From Raphanus sativus (lineage: Eukaryota > Streptophyta > Magnoliopsida > Brassicales > Brassicaceae): a DNA stretch of 64,000 nt. A program made the translations under genes and the position numbers. Positions 13,180 through 23,269 of the stretch are shown piece by piece; position 1 is the first letter of the stretch; every line of letters starts with the position of its first letter. The notes below the pieces were generated by a model that made no database searches, was not told the origin of the DNA, and saw only the letters and a list, made by a program, of their open reading frames with translations. The stretch spans positions 45,512,515-45,576,514 of the forward strand of contig NC_079514.1 in assembly GCF_000801105.2 (NCBI RefSeq), read 5' to 3'.

Positions 13180-13431
13180 CTTACGTGACAAGTCTTGATT
13201 GGTCTAGAGAAGCAAGATCCACGTGCTGCTTTCCTACCCCCATCTGCACCGAAAGTCAGGTTTTGGCGTTTTGCTAATAACTATATCAAAGGAAATAGAT
13301 AAGATCATTTCCTGTTTAAAGTAAAACGTGTATCTACCTGTAAAACGCATGAGCCAGAGATTAGTTCGTAGGTCATGGTCTCATGTCAATCACGTGTCTA
13401 TAGCCAAAGGGAGTCCCCAACTCTATAAATA
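13180..13431 (+). promoter_or_regulatory. ABCG27 promoter: G-box/ABRE cluster and TATA box
   Basis: Contains ttacgtgac (13181-13189), G-boxes cacgtg at 13220-13225 and 13391-13396, aacgtg near 13325, and a TATA box tataaata at 13424-13431, about 170 bp before the ATG. Clustered ACGT cores are typical of promoters bound by bZIP (ABF/AREB) and bHLH factors, so abscisic acid, drought or light control is plausible. That is inference from motifs only. Confidence 0.6.
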
Positions 13432-13602
13432 GGTGATGTTTGTGTCTGTCACGTCTCAAAGAAAAAAAAAACACAACAGAGACCTTCCCATCACCTCAGC
13501 ACTAAGGTGGTAAGTTGTAAACCCGTTTCATGACCCTTTATGGTCAATTAATGGTTCAAAGAAAAACAGACAAAAGTACAGAAACACTTGTGGGGAAACA
13601 AG

Positions 13603-16600
13603 ATGGAAGTGGGAACCTCATCATCAGGATTGGTCAAGGCCAAATCTGAGACACTATCAGAAGCTCTCAAGTCTAGTTCACTTGATTTCAGTAGTAATGG
13701 TGGCGGCAGTAGCCACGGGAGAAAGCACCATGTGAGAGCATCGTCATCACCGAGCCAAAGTGCCAGCAGCAACAACCAGGGTAACAAGAGAAGGAACACA
13801 CACATAAGGAAGGCCAAGAGTGCACACCCTGCTCTTGACCTTAGTCGTCTCACTGGTGGTGCGGCTCTAAGCCGAGCCTCTAGTGCTTCCCTTGGACTTT
13901 CCTTCTCTTTTACAGGCTTCGCTGTGCCGCATGAAGAAGAAATCATTCCTTCAGAGCGATCATGCAGCAATGATGATAACTGTAAGAAAACCACTAAGCA
14001 CGGTACCTAATTGCGGGTTTTGATGTTAACTTTGGGGTGTACTGAGTTCTCTTTCTTGTTGCAGTGGAAGATATTGAAGCAGCAACCAGTAGTGTGGTCA
14101 AGCTTCAGGAAGAACCAACCTTTCCAATATATCTGAAGGTAAACCATTTCCCCATATAGATAATCTTATGGAAAACAGTAGAGATTGATCTTTATGATAC
14201 TCTCTATTTGAGCGCAGGCACTGATGGAGATATTGTATCTAAAATCATCAACCACCCAAATGTCCATAGAAATATATTAGATTTTTGCTGCCATTGGTTA
14301 GTCCTACTTCGTTATTAAAACATAGCATTGTGAATCTTCCTAGATATGAAGTTTTGTGCACAAGAAGTTTACATTTCTCGCATAATGAAGAAACCGTTTA
14401 CCTTCTTAAAAAAAAGAGTAATTGTAACATCCTCATTGCATTAAGACAGCATCATGACAATGGAAACCTCTGTTTTGCCTTCTTTGTTGGTCTAACTTTG
14501 GTGCCCAAAAGTCAAAGCTTAGGAGGCTCAAGTACACTTTACTGTTTATCGGCAACATGTGAAGCAGAGCTTCACGCTGGAGCAAAAGGGTATGGTTATA
14601 TTGGTATTGTTGTTATGTATAAACCAGAGAGAACTTTAGTAAAATTTCTGTAGAAAAAATAATAGTAATCTTGCACATTATTGGCATATGGAAACTTTTG
14701 CTTGAATATTTTTGACTTATCAAGTCAATTCTTGTCATGTTCTTTGCAGTTCATAGATATCACATACAAGGTAACTTGTAAAGGAATGACATCTTCATCA
14801 GAAAAGACCATCTTGAATGGCATAAGTGGTTCAGCCTATCCAGGGGAGCTTCTAGCTCTGCTGGGACCTTCTGGAAGTGGCAAAACTACATTACTTAATG
14901 TGCTTGGTGGAAGATTTAATAAGCAAAACGTTGGTGGCTCGGTTAGCTACAACGATAAACCTTATTCTAAGCACTCCAGGTAATATAAGATTCCAACTCA
15001 GTCTCTACTAGATGACACTGTTGAAATGCATATATAATTTGTACAACTGATTTTGACCAAAAAATAAAATAAAATTTGTGCAACTGACATGTCAGGATTG
15101 GATTTGTGACTCAAGATGATGTGCTTTTCCCTCACTTAACTGTAAAAGAGACACTAACCTACACAGCTCTTTTACGCCTTCCCAAGACCCTCACAAAGCT
15201 GCAGAAGGAGCAAAGAGCTGTCAGTGTTATACAAGAGCTTGGCCTGGAAAGGTACATTATCATTACTACTATTATCTAAAAAAAAGTTTGAACACCTCTC
15301 CTTATGGTAAAGCTAACAAGTATCGAGAATGGAACCTTATTAGAAAACTTTGACTATTGTATAAGGTGCCAAGACACAATGATTGGAGGGTCATTTGTGC
15401 GTGGTGTCTCAGGTGGGGAGAAGAAAAGGGTTTGTATTGGGAATGAGATCATGACTAATCCTTCACTCCTTTTCCTTGATGAACCCACTTCTACTTTAGA
15501 CTCTACTACTGCTCTAAAGATTGTTCAGATGCTACAAAGTATAGCAAAGGTAAAGAGACATCCACTCTTTACAAAATCCAAATCCTGTTTTGACCATATC
15601 CAAGTTCTTACTTGTTGGCATGCAGGCGGGCAAAACTGTTGTTACAACAATTCACCAACCGTCAAGCAGGCTCTTTCACAGATTTGACAAGCTGATTGTA
15701 CTCAGCAGAGGAAGCTTGCTTTACTTTGGGAAAGCATCAGAAGCAATGCCTTACTTCTCTTCCATTGGATGTTCTCCTCTACTCTCCATGAATCCAGCAG
15801 AGTTCTTGCTGGACTTAGCGAATGGAAACATGAACGATATCTCCATACCCTCAGCTCTTAAAGAGGAAATGAAGATGGGAAGTTCTTGCAGCAAGATAAG
15901 ATCTTCCAAGCCAACTCCTACAGTTGTATATGAGGTGAGACATAGAAGAGACACTTTTACATTTCAAGATACCTTCTAGAGCTATATATATCATATTAAC
16001 TGTGAAGTTGATGCTGCAAACACAGTATCTTGAAGAGGCTTACAGGACACAGATTGAAGTCTTGGAAAAGAAGAAACTTATGGAACCAGTTCCTCTTGAT
16101 GAAGAAGTTAAAGTGATGATAACTTGTTCTAAACGAGAGTGGGGACTAAGCTGGTGGGAACAGTACTGCGTACTCTCGTTAAGAGGATTTAAAGAACGGA
16201 AGCATGACTATTTCAGCTGGTTGAGAGTCACTCAAGTTCTCTCCACTGCCATCATCTTAGGTTTACTCTGGTGGCAATCAGACATTCAACATCCCAAAGG
16301 TCTACAAGATCAGGTATGAGAACATGCTCATGGTCTAGAAATTAGACTCTTATATTGAAAATGGAAACTCTCTCTTTATCTCAGGTAGGGCTACTCTTCT
16401 TCATTGCTGTTTTCTGGGGGTTCTTTCCAGTATTCACAGCGATCTTCACGTTTCCTCAAGAAAGAGCAATGCTGAGCAAAGAACGAGAGTCTAATATGTA
16501 TAGATTAAGTGCATATTTTGTGGCTAGAACCACAAGCGACCTGCCACTTGACTTGATATTACCTGTGCTTTTCCTGGTAGTTGTATATTTCATGGCAGGA

Positions 16601-17332
16601 TTGAGATTAAGTGCTGAATCTTTTTTCTTAAGTGTGCTCACAGTCTTCCTCTGCATCGTTGCAGCTCAGGTACATGGGTCACATTGTGAAAACCAGATGA
16701 CATGTTGAACGAAAAAATTGCTAACAAGTTTTTGTGTTTAGGGACTTGGATTAGCTATAGGGGCAAGCTTAATGGATTTGAAGAAGGCCACAACTTTAGC
16801 ATCAGTAACTGTGATGACTTTCATGCTCGCTGGTGGCTACTTCGTCAAGGTAAATTATATACAACTTCTGATTAAAAGAACAAGATTATAAACAGTTTTC
16901 TTTAACAACATACTACATTGTTCTTACCTCCCTTTCTCCACATTCAGACGTTGTAAACTTCTACTTACAGTGAGATGTTTACCTTTAATTAAGATTCATA
17001 TGCAGTTTCAGATAAACAATTCCTGAGACCTGTCATCATACATAGATAGAGGAGTTTTGCAACTCTAATGCATTGATTAACACTAAATTGTTTTGTTTGT
17101 CTTTTGGCAGAAAGTTCCGGTTTTTATTGCATGGATACGTTACATGTCATTCAACTACCACACATACAAGCTCCTTGTCAAGGTTCAATATGAAGAAACT
17201 ATGCAGGACGTAAATGGGGAGGAAATAGTGAATGGGCTAAATGAAGTGAGTGCTCTTGTAGCTATGATTGTTGGCTACCGTCTCTTAGCCTACCTTTCTC
17301 TTCGAAGGATGAAGCTCCACGCTCCAACTTAA
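13603..17332 (+). CDS. ABCG27: ABC transporter G family half-transporter (WBC type), ABCG27-like
   Basis: Ten exons: 13603-13981, 14065-14138, 14750-14979, 15096-15251, 15366-15549, 15626-15934, 16026-16313, 16385-16669, 16742-16849, 17111-17332, giving 744 residues. A Ser-rich N-terminus (1-150) precedes the nucleotide-binding domain: Walker [10 protein letters not shown] (190-198), Q-loop TQDD, signature VSGGEKKRV (294-302), Walker B LLFLDEP (D318, E319) and H-loop HQPSS (H351). After a linker comes the ABC2 membrane domain with [37 protein letters not shown] and a last segment ending [11 protein letters not shown]. This NBD-TMD order is that of half-size ABCG exporters, which work as dimers in the plasma membrane. 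The D-loop reads PTSTLDS instead of PTSGLDS. Intron 2 is long (611 bp). Exon 5's acceptor has a weak pyrimidine tract but is needed for [15 protein letters not shown]22 is the closest alternative name; synteny favours ABCG27. Confidence 0.93.
14139..14749 (+). other. ABCG27 intron 2, with possible copia RNase H trace
   Basis: Unlike the other introns (about 70-260 bp) this one is 611 bp. One reading frame stays open at 14,285-14,653 and contains [11 protein letters not shown]...[15 protein letters not shown], loosely like the RNase H end of Ty1/copia polyproteins (FFLG...SSTEAEYxA). The match is weak and no other polyprotein part is present. Confidence 0.3.
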
Positions 17333-17488
17333 ACTTACTTACAAATAGGCACTTTTATGTAATGTGTCCCCCCTTACTTGATGATGTGTTGTTTATATAT
17401 ATTTCCACTTACTTCAGAGAATCAGAGTGTATTAAAAACATAATATTCATCTAAATCCTATCTCGTAATGGCCTTATTTCAATACTTA

Positions 17489-17497
17489 AAGATATTA
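17489..17497 (+). repeat. 9-bp target-site duplication, left copy (aagatatta)
   Basis: The same nine bases occur immediately outside the other end of the element (26351-26359). Nine bases is the duplication length of Mutator-like transposons. Confidence 0.95.
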
Positions 17498-17539
17498 GGG
17501 AAAATTGGATTTTTGGGACACTTTGAATTTTTTTTTGTC

Positions 17540-18491
17540 TCCTTAAGACTTTAATGAGATTCTTTAGTGAAATAGGATTTCTACTCTTGTTAATACTATT
17601 ATGCCCTCAAAATTAAGTTTCATTATAAATTTATAAAATGATTTTCGAAATATAAATAGTATTTGAAAATAGTAAAAATAAAAAAATAAAATTAACATGA
17701 AAAAAAGATAATTATCGGTTTAAAGTAAATAAACCGTTAACCCTTCTTCTTACCTCGTCTTCTCCGCTTCTTCTTACCTCGTCTTCTCCGCCTCCTCTCT
17801 CCCTCTCCCATGGCGATTTTGTGTTCTTAGTCTCCCCTTCTCTTCTCCGACGAGACTTCATCTCCCGGTAGAGTTGTCTCGTTATCTTCATCTTCCTCTT
17901 CATCTTCCTCTTCTATCTCATCGGAGAAAAACGAACTCGAAGTTTTCTTCCATCAAAATCTCCGATCTCTTCAAACAGTGGGTAATCGAGTTCTCTTTTT
18001 CTTTTCTTCATCCCTAGGTTTTTAAATCCGTAATTGATTTGGAAGTGTTTGTTAAGAAGTGTTTCTCGGAAAAAAAATTGATTAGCAAGTCACGCATGTC
18101 GTATTTTTCGATTTGTAAATGGGTTCTACCGATTAAGGTTTATGGAAAGGGGCACATTTTGATTCAATAAATCTTACACTATTTAGCCTTGGATTGTGTA
18201 TGTCTTGAAGTTGATTAGTTGGTGTCCGATTGCAAAAGAAATCTTGAAGTTGATTAGTTGGTGTCCGATTGTAAAAGAAATCACATTTGGATACAAAATT
18301 GTATCATTTGATTGTAGAGACATTTGTTGTTGATTTATCGATTGAACCAAGGGACTTGTTGTTATGTTGGAAATTAGAAGTAGGTTGCCTATATATTAAC
18401 CGAAAGGAAGCATGATATATATAGATCTTGATTGCTCTGTCTTTGGTTTTGGTCTTTCGTTCAACTAACTTAATTTTCATTGCTTGTAGAT
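17540..18491 (+). promoter_or_regulatory. MULE left subterminal region / protease gene leader
   Basis: AT-rich to 17,735, then a pyrimidine-rich leader-like stretch containing a 24-bp unit twice in tandem (cttcttcttacctcgtcttc..., 17743-17790). A 39-bp unit is also duplicated in tandem at 18203-18280 with one difference. A 'cttgtag|at' acceptor-like sequence lies two bases before the ATG at 18492, so a leader intron ending at 18489 is likely. Confidence 0.55.
18203..18280 (+). repeat. 39-bp tandem duplication in the protease leader
   Basis: Two adjacent 39-base copies starting tcttgaagttgattagttgg differ at one base (gattgc / gattgt). The near identity suggests a recent slippage or unequal-exchange event. 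Confidence 0.9.
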
Positions 18492-21400
18492 ATGTCTCTG
18501 GAGTTACCAAAGAGGATATTTAAGGAGGGTGAGGAGCCCCAAGTGAATCAGATCAACAACAATTGCAGGATCGAGTACATCATTACAAAGTTCAAAACCT
18601 GGCTCCCAAATGAGTTGGCGGCTGTGAAGAAGGATCCTGTTTTTTCTCAGATTTTTAAGCTTCATGACAATGGTCTTGGGTACTCCGCGCGAGTGATACA
18701 CAGCTTCTTGTGTAGTGAGCTGGTGACTTACAAGCAAAAGGAGCTTTGGTTTGTCTTTGCGAGAAGAGCACTTCGTTTTTCTTTACAAGAATTCCACGCA
18801 GTAACCGGATTTGAGTGCAACACTGGTATCTCTCTTACCGAGTTTGATGATTGGGAAGATGATGATGGTTTCTGGAGCAGGGTGTTGAGGACCACAGATA
18901 CAACAATTACACTCTTCAACTTGTGGAATAAGCACAAGTTATCGGTCAACAAGTGGAAGAATGCAGATCGGATTCGACTTATCTACTTGGCACTCATTCT
19001 TTGCGTGGTTTTAGCAAGAGATGAGAAGGCTATTATCCCCTTCAAATACATCAAGGTGGTCATGGATCTTGAGAAGCTTCGAAGGTATCCTTGGGGTGTT
19101 GATGCGTATGACCACCTCTGCAAGTCAATAGCCAAAACGCGTGACACACTGAAGGATAAGACTAGTAGTTATGTACTAGATGGTTTCTCCTACGCCTTGC
19201 AGATTTGGGCTATGGAAGCTGTACCAAAGATTGGGAAGCTATGTGGAAAAAGATTGGACAAACAATTCAGTAATGGTCCTAGATGCATCAACTGGAGGGG
19301 AGCTGCAAAGGTGTCATATGATGAGATCATTCGTTTGGAGGAAATTATTACACCTGAGGTAATAATCTCTATTTGCGCTTACTCCCCCATCATTGAGCAG
19401 AGATTTTATGATCTAAATAACTTCCCCTTTTTTGTGCAGGATGTCATGTATCCATACATCTCATGGGAAGGGAATATGGTTGTAATCGTAAGTGATATAT
19501 TTCGCCGAGATGGTGAAGTGGAGGATGATAGAGTGAAGGTCCTGATGGAGTTGATAAGGAAGAACCATGACTTCAGTAATCATATATGGGAATATGAAGA
19601 AATTGCAGAGGTTTCTTTAGATCTTGAAGTTGAAGCACCCACTCCAGTTGCAGCAACTGAGGTTGATCAAGATTTTCAGACACCACAAGGGTCAAGTAAT
19701 GTGGGCGTTACAGCAAAGAAGGGCAAGAAGAGGCTCCCTGATCGTGGAATGGAAAAAAGGAAGCATAAGGTTCTCTCAAGCCGATCAAACCAAGCCCCTT
19801 TTACTGAAGATATGAAGGCTTTTATGACACAATTGTTTGAGCAGAGTTTCAGTGGAATGGAACAAAGGCTACAGAAACAGATGACTGAGACATTTGAGAA
19901 AATGCAGTCAGAGCTGAAAGAATCTTGTAAGGCTGCAAGCGAGGAAGTTGAGCATGGAGCGCCTTCACCAAGCAAGCCATCTACTAGAGAGCCTTCACCA
20001 AGCAAGCCATCTACTAGCGAGCCATCTTTGAGGAGGTCCAAACGCGGGGTAAAGAAACACTAGTCTTCAACACTCTCTTATATGTTAATTTGTCTTCTTT
20101 ATTAGCTGGTTTGCGTGTCTCTTAGTCTTACTCATGTATGATATCGGCTTGAATTTTGTTCTGTTTTATAAGGTCTCGGTTTGGTAGTATCCTTTGTGTG
20201 TAAGTGTCCTTTGTTTGTAAGCGTCTTTTTCTAAGACTTTATGTAGTGGTTGTGAACTTGTGTCATGTTATTCATGTAATGATAATGTATTTTGGTGTTT
20301 GATATATTGGAACCGTGTATTTTTCATGCTTTATGTTTTATATTGTGATTTAAATTGAGAATTTAACGTTACATAACAGGAATCATCCCCGACTCGAGTT
20401 GATCTAAATTTCAATGAAGCCGAGGATATTTTCGAAGGGATAGGTACGCAAGGTGTTGAACGATTATCACAGGCCTCCCATGTACCCAACTTTGATCCTT
20501 CTCAGAACAGTAAGGAAGAAGACTGGTGGACTCCAATGACTTCAGCCCGAGGTTCAAAAAAGAAACCAGCGAAAGGAAATACAGCTCCACCGCCGGCAGA
20601 GTGGGAGAGATGGACTAAAGCAAAAGGTAAAGGACTTCATCTTAGTGATACACCATTGCCTCAAGATGGTTCTCCGGAGTCGTCACTTTATCATTTCGAC
20701 GAAGATTCATGGAATCGATTCATGGCATGGTCTTTGAATCCTAAACCTTTACCAATTGGTCCATCAATCTTAAACTTGTCGGTAGCTACAAGGATGGTAT
20801 GTCTTGGACAATGGCTTGGGAATGAGGTAATTTTTTCATTTACTCATTTCATTAGTGTATTTGTCGAACACATCTACGTAGCTGCATATGTTTATTTCGT
20901 TGTCAATATTCAGGAAATGGATGCTTTCATGTTCATATGGCGAGTGAATACCACTTTGGAGCGTTGGGCCCCAAGACGTGTTGCGTTCATGAACGCTATG
21001 TTTTGCTTACAAATAAATGCTGCATACAACAATTTCTCGGTTGACAGAAGAGGCTATGACTTGCCTGATTTTCTTCTTGGATATGGTAGAGGTGAGCTTC
21101 CATCTCATGGGCGGAATGATCAAGTTTGGGGTGTTGATGTAGATCGTCTCTACTTTCCTCTATTTGTGAATGGTAATCCTTCTTTCTTCTGCAACTTGTC
21201 ATTTTTCATTTCTTCATTTACAAATTTTCTAATGTCCAACGTAGGTAATCACTGGATTGCTGTCTGCATCAACATCATTGAGAAAAGGGTGCAAGTCTTT
21301 GATTTCAGTCGGGGAAGGAATAGGCAACACGTTGAGAAGTTTGCTGCTTTGATTCCGAGGATAGTGAAGGCTGTGGCACCACCTCAAAGCAAGAAACAAC

Positions 21401-21675
21401 TACTTCTTCAGCCATATTCTATCGTAGAGGTACCTATGAAGGCACGATTGAATAAGTCTTGTTGTGATTGCGGGGTGTACGCACTGAAACACTTGGAATG
21501 CCACCTCCTTGGTCTCGACCTCAGTCTAGTGGATGACGAAAACATCCAGGGTTGCAGACAGAAGATTGCTGTGGACTTATGGGAGGCCACACACGATCCC
21601 ATTTATGCAGAGGCTATGAAACAATATGTCCCCTCACCTTGGGAGAGGTCTGGGTCCTATGATCTCGAAGACTAG
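18492..21675 (+). CDS. MULE-borne DUF1985 + Ulp1-like cysteine protease (C48 family)
   Basis: Five exons fit the frame: 18492-19358, 19440-20048, 20380-20826, 20914-21172, 21245-21675, giving about 870 residues. The N-terminal third looks like DUF1985 (LGYSARVIHSFLCSEL...RRALRFSLQEFHAVTGFECN). A Lys/Ser/Pro-rich linker follows with a repeated PSPSKPSTxE motif near the end of exon 2. The C-terminus is a Ulp1/SENP fold: catalytic His in NHWIAV (H730), Asp in VFDFSRG (D747), Cys in CCDCGVYALKHLE (C803). All three remain. Ulp1 proteases process or remove SUMO; the substrate of transposon-borne versions is unknown. Two of the introns, at 19359 and 20827, are multiples of three (81 and 87 bp), so retained forms would stay open. 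The ATG was chosen because the frame upstream has only non-ATG starts. Confidence 0.88.
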
Positions 21676-21839
21676 TTAAATGTCAATGTATTGGTTTTGC
21701 ATTCAAAAGTTTAGATTATGTTGTTTTTAGGGAATATATGACAACAATTGCTTTGGATTTTCTATGCATTATGTGACAATTGTTGGTTTGGAGATTTGGT
21801 TTTATTTGATTTTGTGTTAATCCTTTCTTTTTGTACTAG

Positions 21840-22090
21840 AATAATAATCAAACCCTAAACAACCCCTAAACCATAACCTAACCCTAAACAACCCCTAAAC
21901 CATAACCAAACCCTAAACTCCCCCTAAACCATAACCAAACCCTAAACTCCCCCTAAATCATAACCAAACCCTAAACAAACCCTAATCAACCTCTAAATCA
22001 TAAACAAACCCTAAACAACCCCTAAATCATAAGCAAACCCTAAACCACCTCTAAATCATAATCAAACCCTAAACCACCCACTAAACAATA
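21840..22090 (+). repeat. degenerate telomere-like repeat block inside the MULE
   Basis: A run of more than ten variants of 'aaccctaaac' and 'cccctaaaccataacc' separates the protease gene from the GRF gene. It resembles the plant telomere unit (CCCTAAA) but with irregular spacers, so it is an interstitial telomere-like satellite rather than a telomere. It lies wholly inside the element. Confidence 0.85.
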
Positions 22091-22347
22091 AAAAAAGCTA
22101 AAAAATTCAAAAACCTCGATCAATCCCTAAACAAAACAAGAACCTCAGCTATCTCTGAACATTACATATATAAAACGATAACATAACCCACAAAGTTCAA
22201 AATCAACTACAACTATAACCCCAAACTGACTCTAAAAAAACCATAAACCTTAGCAAATGACATGTATTCCTTTAAGCTTTTTATTTTGACATATTAGTGA
22301 TTTTAATTCTGTTCTGCCTTAGGTATTATACACCTTCTATAAGTATT

Positions 22348-22362
22348 AAACGACGTCGTTTT
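22348..22362. promoter_or_regulatory. palindrome aaacgacgtcgtttt upstream of the GRF gene
   Basis: A near-perfect palindrome centred on gacgtc (C-box-like ACGT core) about 100 bp before the ATG at 22455. ACGT cores are bZIP sites; use by the element is inferred. Confidence 0.5.
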
Positions 22363-22454
22363 AGTCTTAGAATTTTGACCTACACCCTTTTCTTCCTCAT
22401 TATTCATCGACAGAGAGAAATACAGAGGCGATTTTTGGCGATCTTTTCAGAATA

Positions 22455-23008
22455 ATGTCGTCGGTAAATTCTACAACGATTTCAACAGATCGAGTCGCCA
22501 AACAACGCGGAATTCCCACAAGATGCAATTGCGGTGAGAAAGTGTCTCGTTTCACTTCGAAAACTGTTCAAAATCCGGGGAGATTATTTCATACTTGTCC
22601 TATGGGATCTGAGAAGGTAAGTCATATAGACATATAAGATGATGTCTTTGATTCAACAAATAACTTGCTTTGTCCTACTTGTCTTTGATCCAATCGTATT
22701 TTTTTTCGATGTTAATGATGAAGGACAAGACCCACTTGTTCAAATGGACTGATGAGTCGGTTGTCGAGGAAATTGAAGACTTCCAAGACCTGTTCGATGT
22801 GCTGCTCGTTGACAATTCCGAGTTTCAGAAATCGTTGACAGCTTCTGAGACAATGCTGAAGCACCATGAGAGTAGAATTGAAGAGGTGGAAGCTGCACTT
22901 GCACGATCTGAAGAGAAGACAGTTGAATGCATTAACGAATTGAAGATCATAAAAGCTTTGTTCGTGTGTTGTTTGGTGATTGTATTCATGTTCCTTACCT
23001 ATCCATGA
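22455..23008 (+). CDS. small GRF-type zinc-finger membrane protein of the MULE
   Basis: Two exons, 22455-22616 and 22724-23008 (intron gt...ag 22617-22723), giving 148 residues. Residues 18-65 form a GRF-like finger: RGIPTRCNCG (C24, C26), NPGRLFHTC (C48) and KTHLFKW, where H58 could be the fourth ligand. A Glu/Leu-rich helix with coiled-coil character follows (about 75-125), then a hydrophobic C-terminal segment LFVCCLVIVFMFL (about 130-145), so the protein is probably tail-anchored. GRF fingers bind nucleic acid in some proteins; the role here is unknown. The reading frame is intact. Confidence 0.8.
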
Positions 23009-23269
23009 TGGTCCTGTGATGCTCAATTAGATGTTCGTTTTAAGTGTAAGACTATGTTGCTTCTTGTTTCTTGGTGATTATCATGTTGTGGAACCATTAA
23101 TCTTTGCAAAAGCTAAAGTGTCTTCAACATATATCGATATGTCTCAAGATTTTTCGGAAATCAAATACTGAAATAAAACCAAATTGTTAAGTAAGCACTT
23201 AAACAGAAGAACAACTTGTTTCATGACAAATACGAAACCAAACAGAGAAATAAGATCAGACGGAGCAAA

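Noticed and set aside
19624..20041. ORFs in other frames of the protease gene and of the transposase
   Set aside because: They are shadows of the real exons, whose frames carry recognisable motifs and consistent splice sites.
21840..22090. True telomere or chromosome end
   Set aside because: The repeats are irregular and internal to a transposon with both ends and genes on either side.
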